A stretch of DNA of 64,000 bases from Rubritalea profundi (GCF_002954445.1 NZ_MQWA01000001.1:920586-984585); one strand, 5' to 3'. Shown: positions 38,598-50,400, counted from the first letter of the stretch. A program made the numbers and translations. The notes: generated from the sequence alone by a model not told the origin.

Positions 38598-39584
38598 TTA
38601 GTCTCGCTTAGCTTTCGAGATACGCTGCACAAAGTTTTCCATAGCATCTTCCTTTTCCTCAATGCACTCCACCAGCCTGAGTTGAGTTCTGCAGCGATCA
38701 AGGTTATGGGAGGCGTGATCAGTCTTAAAATACACGTCGCCTTCGAGATAATCTGCGAGGAAACGTATTCCAGTCTCCAGCGTAATCACTTTTCCGCCTG
38801 TCACGAGATTTTCAATCTCCTTAGCAGTCAAGCAATCACAGCCATCTAGATAACCTTCAGCCAATGCCTCAAACATCGACATCCTCATTTCAACTTTAGT
38901 GAGGTCTACTTCATCCTCAGCAGCAGGACTAGTGGCAGTCCTCACTAAGTCCCCAAAATCATATAAAGACAACCCAGGCATTACTGTATCGAGGTCGATG
39001 ACACACACTGCCTCATCAGTCTCAGAGTCCATCATCACGTTATTCAGCTTTGTATCGTTGTGGGTGATGCGTTGAGGTAAGTCTCCGGCATCGAGCTGCT
39101 TGATTAGGCTCGAACACAGAGTTTCACGTTGTTTAACAAAATCAACTTCGTCCTGAACCGACTCGAGTCGTCCCATCGGGTCAGACTCAACCAACTCCAT
39201 GAGACGAGCAAAACGACGAGGAGTATTGTGAAAATCTGGAATTGTCTCTAAGATATCTTCCGTTGGAAGGTCTGAAACTAGATCTTGAAATGAGCCAAAT
39301 GCACGGGCCGCTTGGTAGGCCTGTCGAGTGTTCTCGACAATGTCATAGGTATGACAACCTTCAATAAAGTTGTAGCACCGCCAGACGCCAGCACCCTCCC
39401 CCTTTGCATAAAACTTCCCCCCTCTTGCTGGGTATAAGTTGAGCGTTTGCCCGCCGAGATCGCGCTTCACTCTCAACACCTTCCAGTTGATGTGACGGGT
39501 AACACACTCGACATTGTGCATCACAGCCAGCGGATCAGTGAAAACTTTCTCGTTTATACGCTGGAGAATGTAGCGATTCTTCAC
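38598..39584 (-). CDS. Phosphotransferase-family kinase, N-acetylhexosamine 1-kinase-like
   Basis: RITHNDTKLNNVMMDSETDEAVCVIDLDTVMPGLSLYDFGD catalytic region; adjacent to galE. N-terminal coding sequence appears to continue upstream to ~39700 without a start codon. Confidence 0.7.
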   Translation of the reverse strand: MKNRYILQRINEKVFTDPLAVMHNVECVTRHINWKVLRVKRDLGGQTLNLYPARGGKFYAKGEGAGVWRCYNFIEGCHTYDIVENTRQAYQAARAFGSFQDLVSDLPTEDILETIPDFHNTPRRFARLMELVESDPMGRLESVQDEVDFVKQRETLCSSLIKQLDAGDLPQRITHNDTKLNNVMMDSETDEAVCVIDLDTVMPGLSLYDFGDLVRTATSPAAEDEVDLTKVEMRMSMFEALAEGYLDGCDCLTAKEIENLVTGGKVITLETGIRFLADYLEGDVYFKTDHASHNLDRCRTQLRLVECIEEKEDAMENFVQRISKAKRD

Positions 39585-40681
39585 CCCATTATCTCGGACA
39601 TAAGTCGCGATGTAAGTGGTATTGATGAGCCCTGAGTTTATCTCGTGTCCTTCTACAAAATCACCAGAGATAGCAAACTCATGCTTATTGCCTTAATCGT
39701 AGAGTGGAGGGGATTTAACAGCGGTGATGGGTGGTTCAAAATAGATACAAAGGGTTGTTCGATGAGTCCGCATTTGAAACTGATTTGAGGAATTCTACAA
39801 CACTAAACCCACGAAAGAAATAAGGGGTACAGTTAATGGCAATTGTCCCCCCTTTCCCTACACAGAATGCATAGGATGCTAGCCGTATGTCATTGAGCAT
39901 CGATCGCAAATTGCGCCTTTTCTATGCCTAAACCCGTTACGTTATGACGCCGTTACCCAGTTTGCCGCTGACCCCAAGCTCCTTCGCCTGTTCGTCCCGC
40001 CCTGGCTTCACCCCGCTCGATTTTCCAAATCTCTCACCGAATCGATTCGGCGACCTGATCCGTCAGGGAATGGAACTAGTTGGGAGAGATGAAAAAATAT
40101 GTATCCAAAATGAACGGGGTTGGAATGAAGCTTTTTCCTGAGGCCCGGGACGAGTGGGTGACATAAACAACGATCGGACGCGCCAATAGTAGATATTTCT
40201 ACAAAAAATAGAAAAATACTTCAATGAAAGCAAAACAATCAAACGATAGGCACCTCAAAATCTCGCACCCTAATCCTTACCCAAAAAGCAAACTCATAAT
40301 ATTTGGCCTAGCCCGGTTGGTCTGGGCGACTGGCTGGCTAGCGGGCGCTGATGATCAATTTTGGGATGAGGTTAATGGTTTGCCATGAATGATTCGCGTA
40401 GTGATCCATTGCTCCGTTGACTGAGTCGTGCTCGTGGAATGGTGTAACCTGCAGCCCTCCCAGCTTTGAGATAATACTCACGGTTGAGAGTTTGACGAAG
40501 TAGATTGACTTCAGCTTCTTCAGTCGCAGTTCTGAGTTTTAGCCTCGCAGTGGGAATAGGTAATTGGGTTAACTTCACACTTACTATTGAAAAAGTGAGG
40601 CCGACATTTTCAGCAAAATGAGTTCTAGTCCGCTAACCTAAGACTTAGCAACCATCTAGCCAATCGGCCTTGACGCTTCAA

Positions 40682-41506
40682 TTACAAGTCTGATTTTTTA
40701 GCCGCGAGCCACTCTTCCTCCATCACTGCTAAAGTGGCAGCATCGAGCTCGATTCCACGTTCTTTCAGCCTACTCTCCACCACTGAAAAGCGTCTCACAA
40801 ATTTATTATTTGTCAGGTCAATTGCGACTTCTGGATCCACCTTTAGCTTACGCGCTAGATTGACCACCACGAAAAGCAAGTCCCCGATCTCAGATTCCAA
40901 AGCCTTACTAACGACTCCTGTTTCTTCATAATCACTGAGTTCCTCCACGACCTCATTGAGCTCTTCGTGAACTTTCTCAATGATCGAGCTCGCGTCTGGC
41001 CAATCGAAACCGACTTTACTTGCTTTTTTTTGTAATTTCGCAGCTTTCAACAAGCCGGGAAGGCCATCGCCCACACCGTAGAGGTAGGGATGTTGTTCGG
41101 TTCCTTTTTCCTGGCGCTTGATCGCATCCCATTGATTGAGCACTCCATCAGTATCACTCACCACGCTCTCGGCGTAAACATGTGGATGGCGGCGCACAAG
41201 CTTCTCAGAAATTCCCCGCGCGACATCATCAAAGTTGAAATGGCCATTGCCCTCGGCTATTTCGCTATGGAACACCACCTGAAGCAAGAGATCACCTAGC
41301 TCTTCGCGCATGTGCTCCATATCTCCACGCTTGATCGTATCCACTGTCTCATACGCTTCCTCGATCAAGTTAGGCACGATACTTTCATGCGTTTGCTCAG
41401 CATCCCACGGACAACCACCCGGAGCGCGTAATCGATGCATAATCTCACGCAATCGCTCCATCTGACGCGAAGGCTCCGCGCACTCTATCATCTCAGTATC
41501 GTTCAT
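40682..41506 (-). CDS. mazG: Nucleoside triphosphate pyrophosphohydrolase MazG
   Basis: LRAPGGCPWDAEQTHESIVPNLIEEAYETVDTI...MREELGDLLLQVVFHS. Confidence 0.95.
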   Translation of the reverse strand: MNDTEMIECAEPSRQMERLREIMHRLRAPGGCPWDAEQTHESIVPNLIEEAYETVDTIKRGDMEHMREELGDLLLQVVFHSEIAEGNGHFNFDDVARGISEKLVRRHPHVYAESVVSDTDGVLNQWDAIKRQEKGTEQHPYLYGVGDGLPGLLKAAKLQKKASKVGFDWPDASSIIEKVHEELNEVVEELSDYEETGVVSKALESEIGDLLFVVVNLARKLKVDPEVAIDLTNNKFVRRFSVVESRLKERGIELDAATLAVMEEEWLAAKKSDL

Positions 41507-41508
41507 AA

Positions 41509-42342
41509 CTAGTCCTGCTTTGAAATACGTAATAAAGTGGCGCGTTCCTCCTCGGTCAATGAGTGAACACCATGCTGTGTGACTTTATCTAAAATACGAT
41601 CCACCTCAGAACTCTCCATATTCACCTTCGTTCGCGGCTTAATTTTAGGCGAATAGTCTGCCCTTGGACCACGCGCTGTTGATTGCTTTGAAACTATACT
41701 ATCGACCCAATTCAGCATCCAAGGGTTCTTCATCAAGATAAACCCAAGTAGAGCCCCCCCCAAATGTCCAGCCTCGCCGCCAGCATTATCTCCAGAGGTG
41801 AGTACAGTGTATACACCTATACCTAAAATGATCATTCCGAAGGTCTTCATCTTCATCGGGATTGGAGGAAAAATCAGCATCACCTTCATGTCCGGGGCGA
41901 TCACAATCAAAGCCACTAGAATTCCAAAAATCCCAGCGGAGGCTCCCACTAACCAAGAAAACCCTAGCCATCCGACCAAAGCAAGTAAGGTATAGAATAA
42001 GGCACCAGCTACGCCACAGAGTATATAGTACGCCGCAAAGCGTCTCGACCCCAATGCCCGCTCGACCATCCCTCCAAACATATAAACAGCGAACATATTA
42101 AAGATCAGATGCATCGGGCTCGCATGAAGAAACTGAAAACTCAGCAATCTCCAGTATTGGTGGAAATCAAAGCATGCGCCAATTTCAAAAGCACCGTAGG
42201 GAGTTAGACGGCCTAAACTATTGTTGCCTGCACCAAAAAAATCTAACGCATAAATAGCTATATTGATGATCAAAAGCCATTTGGTAACGGGAGCTCCGAC
42301 AAATCGGCTACTCATTTGATTCCCTGTTCTATTGTTAAACAT
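41509..42342 (-). CDS. Rhomboid-family intramembrane serine protease
   Basis: FLHASPMHLIFNMFAVYMFG, GASAGIFG (Ser), EAGHLGGALLGF (His). Confidence 0.93.
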   Translation of the reverse strand: MFNNRTGNQMSSRFVGAPVTKWLLIINIAIYALDFFGAGNNSLGRLTPYGAFEIGACFDFHQYWRLLSFQFLHASPMHLIFNMFAVYMFGGMVERALGSRRFAAYYILCGVAGALFYTLLALVGWLGFSWLVGASAGIFGILVALIVIAPDMKVMLIFPPIPMKMKTFGMIILGIGVYTVLTSGDNAGGEAGHLGGALLGFILMKNPWMLNWVDSIVSKQSTARGPRADYSPKIKPRTKVNMESSEVDRILDKVTQHGVHSLTEEERATLLRISKQD

Positions 42343-42437
42343 CCAGTAGCATCCTTAGCACGGTCGGCACTTACTGCAAATGAAATCAAAGCGCCTTTTG
42401 GATTGCAGTCCACCTCCTTCAAGCACACATTCAGCGC

Positions 42438-43781
42438 ATGCCCAAGGCTCTCAGCAATCTCACCTGGCCCACCATCCTCCTTCTTCTAGGAGGAGTCGCC
42501 ACGTATTTGCTATGCCCAATTGAGAGTGCCGCAGTCGAACAACAAATCATTGGCTTCCCTAACTCTGTCGTTCCAGCATACCAGCTCCGACCATGGCTGC
42601 TGGCGTTCACCTTTTTCATCCCCTTTATAGCCTCGGTTATCTATCGGCTATCCGACACTCTAGACCGCTACACTATTAAGGTATTCCTCAATGCCTTCGC
42701 TATATGCTTTGGCGCTTTATTCATTGTGATGTTCCTCGAAGACATCCAGGACAACCTCTCTGACTTTAAAGAAAATGAACGGATGATGTGGCTCATGGGT
42801 AAACACTACCTCATCAAATTACCGTCATTGTTGGTATTCATTCTCCCCTATTCTCTCATGTTAGCCTTGCTCTGGGCTCTTGGGAAAATGTCTAAAAATC
42901 AGGAAATCGTCGCGATGATTCAGACCGGAAGAAGCGTCACGCGCATCGTAGCCCCACTCGTCGGCTTTGGTTTCCTCTGCACTTTGCTATGCATCATCTT
43001 TAGCTACCACTGGGCACCCTATGCGGACAGCCAAGAAAAAAGCATCCTCGAAGAAGCTCGCGGCATCGCAGCCAGCGAAGCCCGCCACGTGGCCTACCAA
43101 AATGCCGATGACACCCGCCACTGGTATGTCGGAGCGTTCCCAGCGGAACACCAACACGGAAAACCACTGAAATCCGTTAGCATTTCAGTTCTCGATGAAA
43201 AGAGCCAAGTCATCCAGCGCATCATCACTAAATCAGCATCATGGTCGATCAACAAGCGACTTTGGGAGTTAGAGTCCCCGCTAGTCTTCACCTTCAAGCA
43301 AGGCAAAGAACAGGTCACCAAACACCAAGGCAACCTCACTTTTGATTGGCCGGAAACTCCCTACCAAATCATCAACCCAGGCTTGAAACCACCCTTTATG
43401 GGAATCCCTGGACTTACTAGTTGGCTCTCTAACCACCGGGACCACCCGCTCTCTGACAAGCGCTCCTACCTCACCCATTGGCATTATAGATTTGCCGCCC
43501 CCTTCATCTGCATGATCACCATCATGCTAGCAGCGCCACTAGGGATCGTTTTCAACAGACGTGGTGTGGGTGGAGGTGTCGCTGTCGCCATCTTCCTCTG
43601 CGCTGGTATGATTTTCTGCTCCACAGTTTTTCCGACCTTAGGTGAGTCTGGTCATCTCCCGCCAGTTGTCGCAGCTTGGGCCACCAATGTCCTTTTCACT
43701 TTCGTCGCCATGATTCTCTTCCACCGCCGCATGACTGGCCAACCGATCTACCAAACAGTCAAAAATTGGTTCGCATCGTGA
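42438..43781 (+). CDS. LptF/LptG-family permease
   Basis: LSDTLDRYTIKVFLNAFAICFGALFIVMFLEDIQDNLSDF; RKSDG-like soluble domain and C-terminal TM bundle typical of the YjgP/YjgQ family. Confidence 0.85.
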   Translation: MPKALSNLTWPTILLLLGGVATYLLCPIESAAVEQQIIGFPNSVVPAYQLRPWLLAFTFFIPFIASVIYRLSDTLDRYTIKVFLNAFAICFGALFIVMFLEDIQDNLSDFKENERMMWLMGKHYLIKLPSLLVFILPYSLMLALLWALGKMSKNQEIVAMIQTGRSVTRIVAPLVGFGFLCTLLCIIFSYHWAPYADSQEKSILEEARGIAASEARHVAYQNADDTRHWYVGAFPAEHQHGKPLKSVSISVLDEKSQVIQRIITKSASWSINKRLWELESPLVFTFKQGKEQVTKHQGNLTFDWPETPYQIINPGLKPPFMGIPGLTSWLSNHRDHPLSDKRSYLTHWHYRFAAPFICMITIMLAAPLGIVFNRRGVGGGVAVAIFLCAGMIFCSTVFPTLGESGHLPPVVAAWATNVLFTFVAMILFHRRMTGQPIYQTVKNWFAS

Positions 43782-43799
43782 GCGTAGCTCAACGGCTTC

Positions 43800-44089
43800 A
43801 TGGTGACACATCCGTCTTCCCATACAGTGTCACCTACGCCCGCTACGAAAATCAGGACTCAGCAGCCAAGCTTGGGCAATTATTTCTCCAGAACAGCTAA
43901 AGCTGCTGTCACCTATATAGCTCCGACTCGTGACTATTACTTCAGTAAGTCTTTGGATGCTATTTCGTATGGCATAATGCTGACCCGATCACTGCTGACG
44001 GCTCATCATATCTCGTCCCTGAACCTTCATCCTGTGTATTACTACTCGGATCACTCCTATTTGGACTAGGCATTCGCCGACGTAAATAG
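43800..44089 (+). pseudogene. PEP-CTERM protein remnant (frame-broken)
   Basis: End reads ADGSSYLVPEPSSCVLLLGSLLFGLGIRRRK*, a PEP-CTERM signal. The upstream frame (...KSLDAISYG) joins it only via a -1 shift. Confidence 0.72.
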
Positions 44090-44120
44090 TCTTACTTTAA
44101 ATTACCAACACCTTCCTAAT

Positions 44121-44155
44121 GGCCTGCATCATCCTTGATGCAGGCCCTTTTATTT
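44121..44155 (+). terminator. Rho-independent terminator
   Basis: GGCCTGCATCA-TCCT-TGATGCAGGCC followed by CTTTTATTT. Confidence 0.88.
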
Positions 44156-44232
44156 AGAACTGCCATTCGTTTTAAAATAGCCATTTCAAAAATTAATTTG
44201 CAAATCACTCGATCTAATAGATAAGTGTAATA

Positions 44233-44859
44233 ATGACAATGAAGGACAAACTCATCAGCAGTGCGATTCGCGTATTCTCAAAATCCGGTTACCGCGACGG
44301 GAAGGTCGCGGAGATCGTTCGCGGAGCTAAGGCAAACATCGCTGCGGTGAATTATTATTTTGGATCTAAAGAAAAGCTCTTCACTCAGGTGTTACGCAAA
44401 GCCTTTGCTGTCGCGGAGCAGAGCCACCCTATCAGTGGAAAGCTTCCGAAGAACGCCCCAGTCGAACAAAAGCTGGCAGCTTTTGCGCGGGCAATTGTCA
44501 GCCGAACTTTAGACAAAGGCACCGCTGGTGATTATAATCGAATCATGAGCATGACGCTACACTCACCAGGCTCACCGATTGATACCATTTGCGCTGAAGT
44601 GACCACTCTGCAAGTCGAACCACTCATGCCCCTATTAGTTGAATATTTAGGAGCGGCTGACGAACAGACCTACGCTGTAGCCACTCTCAACTTCCTCAGT
44701 CTCGCCGCTATCGTAGCTAAGCACCCCTTCGTGATGGGTAAAATCTTCGGCGACGACCCAGCTAAAGAAACGTTAGATGCATTCATCGAGCAACAAGTGA
44801 CGGCTATCCTGGCTGCCACCAAATCCCTGGCAGTCAAGGAACTGTCACACTCAATCTAA
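44233..44859 (+). CDS. TetR-family transcriptional regulator
   Basis: SAIRVFSKSGYRDGKVAEIVRGAKANIAAVNYYFGSKEKLF helix-turn-helix. Confidence 0.92.
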   Translation: MTMKDKLISSAIRVFSKSGYRDGKVAEIVRGAKANIAAVNYYFGSKEKLFTQVLRKAFAVAEQSHPISGKLPKNAPVEQKLAAFARAIVSRTLDKGTAGDYNRIMSMTLHSPGSPIDTICAEVTTLQVEPLMPLLVEYLGAADEQTYAVATLNFLSLAAIVAKHPFVMGKIFGDDPAKETLDAFIEQQVTAILAATKSLAVKELSHSI

Positions 44860-44870
44860 CGAAGGCAAAT

Positions 44871-46250
44871 ATGTCTAAGATCGCCTCTTCCCTGATTGGG
44901 ATTGTATTGCCTTTCACTATCGCCAGCTGTGTCCAGCAACCAGGCGCCCTCTCCCCCAACGCGAAAGCTTCATTGGATATCCCAGCACGCTACGATGCGA
45001 CTCAACCACCAGTCCCAGAGATTAGCGAAAACCTAGTCAGTCTATTTCCTAGCCCGCAGCTAAAAAACTACATTTCCAAGGCAGTTAAAAACAACCCTGA
45101 CCTACGATCCAGTGCAGCTCGTCTAGAAGAAGCTGGCTACAACACAAGACGCTCTCAGGCTGGACTCAGCCCGACCCTCAACGCCAACCTCGGCGCTGGA
45201 ACAAACACAAGTAACCCTTCAGGCTTTTCTTCAGTCAGCTCCGAGAGTTACACTGCCTCGCTCGACGCCCGCTGGGAAGTCGATGTATGGGGCCGCATCC
45301 GTGCAGGCGTGAGCGCCTCAACAAGCGACCAAGCGGCAGCAGCTGCTGACTATGCATCAGCAAGACAATCGATTGTAGCGCAAACTGCTCAAGCGTATTT
45401 CGATCTCTTGCGAACAAGTAGTTTACTAGAGCTCTCAGAGCGCAGATTAGTTTCATTTAAGAAGACTCTCGATCTCGTCAACCGTCGGTTTGAGGCTGGC
45501 ACTGCCGATCTAGGATCTCTCGACCTCGCTCGAACAGACATTGAGAATACCAGATCACAGGTCGCGCTACGTAAAGACGACCGCGACAAGGCTGCTAGAA
45601 GACTAGCCACACTCACTGGCGCCTATCCTAACAACTCCAGCAAAGCCACAAAATGGCCAACACTCAGCCGCAGTGTCCAAGCTAACATTCCATCCACTCT
45701 GATGCTGAAGCGCCCGGACATTGATGCTGCGTACCAACGCATCAGAGCTGCTGACTCGAGAGTGACTGTTGCTCACCGCGACCTTTATCCCGATTTCACA
45801 CTCACCGCTAGTTACGGCCAGCAGTCGAATATTCTAAAAAATCTAGCAGACTCTAACTTCAATGCCTGGTCATTACTTGCCAGCCTCAGCGCTCCGCTAA
45901 TCGACGGTGGAGCAAGACGTGCGGAGCTAGGAGCCTCCAATGCCAGAGCCAAGCGAGCCCTCGCTGACTATCAATCCATAGTGCTCAACGCCTTCCGTGA
46001 AGTTGAAAATGCCTTGGGATCAGAGAACTATTTACGACAACAGTACTCAGCAACCGGCAAGGCTCTCACTGCCGCCCAAAGCGCTGAATCGCGTGGACTA
46101 AGAAGCTACGACAACGGGCTGATCAACATCCTCGATTTACTCGCTGTCCAGCGTAGAACATTCGCCACTGAAGAATCACTCATCAATATTCGGGCTCTGC
46201 GCTACCAGAACCGCGTATCGCTCGCTCTCGCCTTAGGTAAGGCACTTTAA
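44871..46250 (+). CDS. RND efflux outer-membrane factor lipoprotein (NodT/OprM type)
   Basis: Lipobox FTIASC; YFDLLRTSSLLELSERRL; RPDIDAAYQRIRAADSRVTVAHRDLYPDFTL. Confidence 0.9.
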   Translation: MSKIASSLIGIVLPFTIASCVQQPGALSPNAKASLDIPARYDATQPPVPEISENLVSLFPSPQLKNYISKAVKNNPDLRSSAARLEEAGYNTRRSQAGLSPTLNANLGAGTNTSNPSGFSSVSSESYTASLDARWEVDVWGRIRAGVSASTSDQAAAAADYASARQSIVAQTAQAYFDLLRTSSLLELSERRLVSFKKTLDLVNRRFEAGTADLGSLDLARTDIENTRSQVALRKDDRDKAARRLATLTGAYPNNSSKATKWPTLSRSVQANIPSTLMLKRPDIDAAYQRIRAADSRVTVAHRDLYPDFTLTASYGQQSNILKNLADSNFNAWSLLASLSAPLIDGGARRAELGASNARAKRALADYQSIVLNAFREVENALGSENYLRQQYSATGKALTAAQSAESRGLRSYDNGLINILDLLAVQRRTFATEESLINIRALRYQNRVSLALALGKAL

Positions 46251-46276
46251 TTTTTCTAACTCATCTATCTACACAC

Positions 46277-47419
46277 GTGAAATTAGTACTCAAAATTCTC
46301 ATCCCATTGTTAATCCTCCTAGCTGCTCGTGGTGTGGCTATCAAAATGATCGGCTCAAAACCTCTACTTAAGAGCAAACAGCCCCCCGCAGTGGTGCCCA
46401 CAGTCTCGACCCTCACGGTTGGTCTTGACACCCATAGCCCTCCTGTCCTCACCTTCGGCACAGTCAAAAGCTATTTTGAGACTGCAATCACGCCACAAGT
46501 TAGTGGCAATATCACCTTTGTTGCAGACACCTTTAGAGTGGGTAGAGAGGTGAGCAAAGGAACGGTACTAGCACGCATCGACACCACCGATTACGAAGCG
46601 ATCCTAGCACGAGAAGCTGCAACACTCTCGACTAACAACCGCACGCTAGAAGAGGAAATCATCCGATCGAAACAAGCTGAAGGAGATTGGAAAGCCTCTG
46701 GCAGAGAACTCTCCTCCGCCTCCCCCTTTGTTCTCCGCAAACCTCAACTCGCGGCGGCACTCGCTAGCATCGCAGCCTCTGAAGCAGCCAAGAATAAAGC
46801 CCAAACTGATATAGACCGTTGCACTCTCAAAGCTCCATTCGATGCAGTTATTAGTGAACGCTCGGCCTCGATCGGAAACTATGCCACTTCCCAGAAGCCG
46901 CTGGGCACCTTAGTCGCCACTGAGATGGCTGAGATTCGCTTACCACTCACACCTGAACAAGCAGCACGGATAGAACTGCCTAACAAGTCAACAGAACCAA
47001 GCTCGATCATCTTGACTAGCCCGACAAAACCTGGAGCCGAATGGACAGCCACCTTGAGCCGAACTGACCCGATCATTGACCCGACCAATCAAGTAGTCTT
47101 CGTCATCGCCGAGATTACTCACCCGTACAAAGGAAAGGCCTCATTACCCATTGGGACATTTGTCAGGGCCACCATTCCGACCAAAGAAGTCCCAGAAGCA
47201 ATGGAAGTACCTGAAGTAGCTCTGGTGAATGACTCCTATCTTTGGGTTGTTGACTCTGAGATGAAGCTCGTAAAAATCAACACTCAGCGTATCCACAGCC
47301 ACAAAGGCATGGCTTATCTCAAATTGATCGACCCAGGTTTGACTCCACCACTCAAGATCGTTTCTAGGCCTTTGACCAACTTCCGTACAGGCATGCTAGT
47401 CAAAACTCTTAGCCAGTAA
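46277..47419 (+). CDS. RND efflux periplasmic adaptor (membrane fusion protein)
   Basis: HlyD-type VSGNITFVADTFRVGREVSKGTVLARIDTTDY; DIDRCTLKAPFDAVISE. Confidence 0.9.
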   Translation: MKLVLKILIPLLILLAARGVAIKMIGSKPLLKSKQPPAVVPTVSTLTVGLDTHSPPVLTFGTVKSYFETAITPQVSGNITFVADTFRVGREVSKGTVLARIDTTDYEAILAREAATLSTNNRTLEEEIIRSKQAEGDWKASGRELSSASPFVLRKPQLAAALASIAASEAAKNKAQTDIDRCTLKAPFDAVISERSASIGNYATSQKPLGTLVATEMAEIRLPLTPEQAARIELPNKSTEPSSIILTSPTKPGAEWTATLSRTDPIIDPTNQVVFVIAEITHPYKGKASLPIGTFVRATIPTKEVPEAMEVPEVALVNDSYLWVVDSEMKLVKINTQRIHSHKGMAYLKLIDPGLTPPLKIVSRPLTNFRTGMLVKTLSQ

Positions 47420-47458
47420 CTTCTTCTGTGCAGTCACCTAACACCTACACATAGCGTC

Positions 47459-50400
47459 GTGTCATCACCTCTTCAAAAGCACCCTTTCATCACTTGGTTC
47501 GCCAGCAACCCAGTTGTGGCGAATATCTTGATGTTCTCTATATTAGCGGCGGGAATATTCACTGCCTTCACAGTACGGAAAGAAGGCTTCCCTGCGTTTG
47601 CCGCAGAAACTGTTCAGGTCATGGTCCCTATCCGCGGCGGCACTCCTGAGGATGTCGAACGCGGGGTCGCTATCAAGATTGAAGAATCGCTCCAGTCAGT
47701 TGAAGGCATCGAACATATCCGCTCGATCAGTAAGGACAACATTGCCATCGTCACCATACAAGCGAAGGAAAAGTATCCGATTTCGAAGCTGCTAGACGAT
47801 GTTAAAATCCAAGTCGATGCGATTCAGAGTTTCCCAGAACAAGCTGAAAAACCAGTAATCATCGAAAAAAAACGGAGCAATGAAGTCCTCTGGTTGGAGC
47901 TCTATGGTGACGCCTCAGAAGCCACTCTCAAAGAAGCGGCCCGAAACTTACGAGACGTTCTACTAAGGCAAGATGCCATTTCAAAAGTAGAAACTCTGGG
48001 CGACCGTGATTATGAAATATCGATCGAACCATCCGAGCAAAAGCTTCGCCTCTACAACCTCACATTTGATGAATTAGCACGCGCTATTTCAAACAACTCA
48101 CTCGATCTAGGTGGTGGAGTGATACGCTCTGAGCGCGGAGACATCTCACTGCGCTCCCGCGACCAAGCTTACCTCAAGGCCGACTTCGAAAATATTCCTG
48201 TGCGCACCGACTCTGATGGAACTCGGATTTTCGTCAGTGATGTAGCCAACGTCCGCGACAGCTTCATCGATCAAAAATTCATCAATCGCTACAGAGGCCA
48301 ACCCTCTATTAGCCTTAGAATCAAGACCGAAGGCAATGACGACATCCTTAAGGCCGTAGCTCAAGCGCGTGCCACGGTTGAAGAATACTCTAAGGCAAAT
48401 AAACTTCCTGAAGGCATCAAGGTCGCAGGTTGGTATGATGGGGCGACCAGCATCCGTGACCGGCTGGTCTTACTTGGTAAGAATGGACTTCTCGGGGTGT
48501 CGCTAGTTTTCTTGATCCTCACATTATTCCTCAATCTCCGCCTCGCATTTTGGGTGGCCGTAGGTGTGCCTGTTTCACTGGCAGGAGCTCTTGCGTGTTT
48601 CCCTATTGCAGGCATTGAACTCTCAGTAAATGTCATCTCGGCCTTTGGTTTCCTCATCGTGTTAGGAGTTGTAGTGGATGATGCCATTGTCATCGGTGAG
48701 TCTATTTACTCCGAAAAAGAACAGCAGAAGAGCGTCAGTGACAGCGAAGGCTATATTCGTTCGACGGTACGAGGAGTCAGCAAGGTGGTCACCCCTGCAA
48801 CCTTTGGTGTCCTCACCACCATTGCAGCCTTCTTGCCGCTCACTCAAGTCAGTGGACGTATGGGTAATGTCTTTGGCCAAATAGCCACCACCGTCATTCT
48901 TTGCCTGATTTTCTCACTGATCGAGTCGAAGCTCATCCTCCCATCCCACCTAGCACATCTCAACGTGCACAGAAAACCTGCTAATGCCATTTCTAGAGCC
49001 TGGTCAAGATTTCAGGGCTCCATCGCACGAGGTCTTACATGGGTCGTAGACTCAGTCTATCGTCCACTCATCCGCACCTTCATTGATTGGCGCTACGCTG
49101 TATTTGCGGCATTCATCGCCATACTTATTCTCGTTGTTAGTTTACTCCCTGCAGGCCAATTACGATTCGTCTTCTTTCCTAACATCTACCAGGACAACAT
49201 TTCAGTCACCCTCGAACTAGAACAAGGCCAATCGGTAGATTACCTCCACGCCTCAGCCTTTCGGATCGAGCAAGCATCTCAAGAACTGGGTGCTCGATAC
49301 GAAAAAAACTTTGGCCAGAATCCTTTCGTCGAAGTCCAGATTTCTTCTAGTAATAACACCAAGGTATCCGTAGTGACCGAGCTGACACGCTCAACTACCC
49401 GCGAATCTCTCACTACAGCACAAATCATCAAAGACTGGCGTATGGCCGTCGGTCAGATTGCTGGCGCCCGTTCGCTTTCATTTGCCGCCAAAGCCGGGCC
49501 TCCCGGCGGTGATTTTGTAATCAATCTCGAATCGGATGACCTCGATGAACTTAAACTCGCAGCCGAAGACCTCAAATCAGTCGTCGCTACTTACTCGGGC
49601 GTCTACGATGTTCTAGACACCTTCGACTCAGGAAAGCCTGAGATACTTTATTCTATCACCCCCGAAGCCCAGGCTGCGCAAATCACCAAGCGAGATCTCG
49701 CCACCGGTGTGCGAGACGCCTTTTACGGCCGTGAAGCCCAGCGCGTCCAGCGAGGCCGCGAGGAAGTGCGTGTCATGGTGCGCTATCCGCTCGAACAACG
49801 CGGCTCCTTAGAAACCCTACGCAATATGCGTATTCGAAAATCCGATGGTACCGCGGTGCCATTCTCCCTTGTCGCGAATACCGAGTATTCAGAGTCGCTA
49901 GCCTCGATTGAACGATATGATAATAAGCGCGTCGTGGCTGTCGAAGGATCGATCGATAAAACGATCACTTCATCAGATGAAATCCAAAAGCGGCTAACAG
50001 AAGAATACTATCCAAAAATGTTAGCCAAATACCCAAGTATTGCGATCAGTGCTAGTGGTGAAGTGGAACAAAGAATGAAGTCCATGAAATCTCTACAGGT
50101 CGGTTTTCTATTCTCCATAATCTTCATCTATATACTGATCGCCATACCGCTGAAAAGTTATCTCCAACCGCTTATCATCATGTCGGTCATCCCCTTTGGT
50201 ATCATTGGTGCTCTAGTCGGACACTACATAATGGACATCCCAGTCTCCATCCTTTCCGTCTTCGGAATCCTCGCCCTCTCAGGAGTCGTAGTGAACGATT
50301 CGCTGGTACTAGTCTGCCGCGTCAGCGACCTCAGAAAGGAAGGCCACAGTTTGCTAGACGCCTGTAAAAGAGCTGGTGCCGACAGGTTCAGAGCGATCTT

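Noticed and set aside
39944-40141. 65-aa ORF in a ~900-nt gap
   Set aside because: Competing frames are equally open; no start context or family match.
40372-40578. Possible transposase (DUF4338-like) remnant: EVNLLRQTLNREYYLKAGRAAGYTI
   Set aside because: Vague resemblance only; too short to support without a search.
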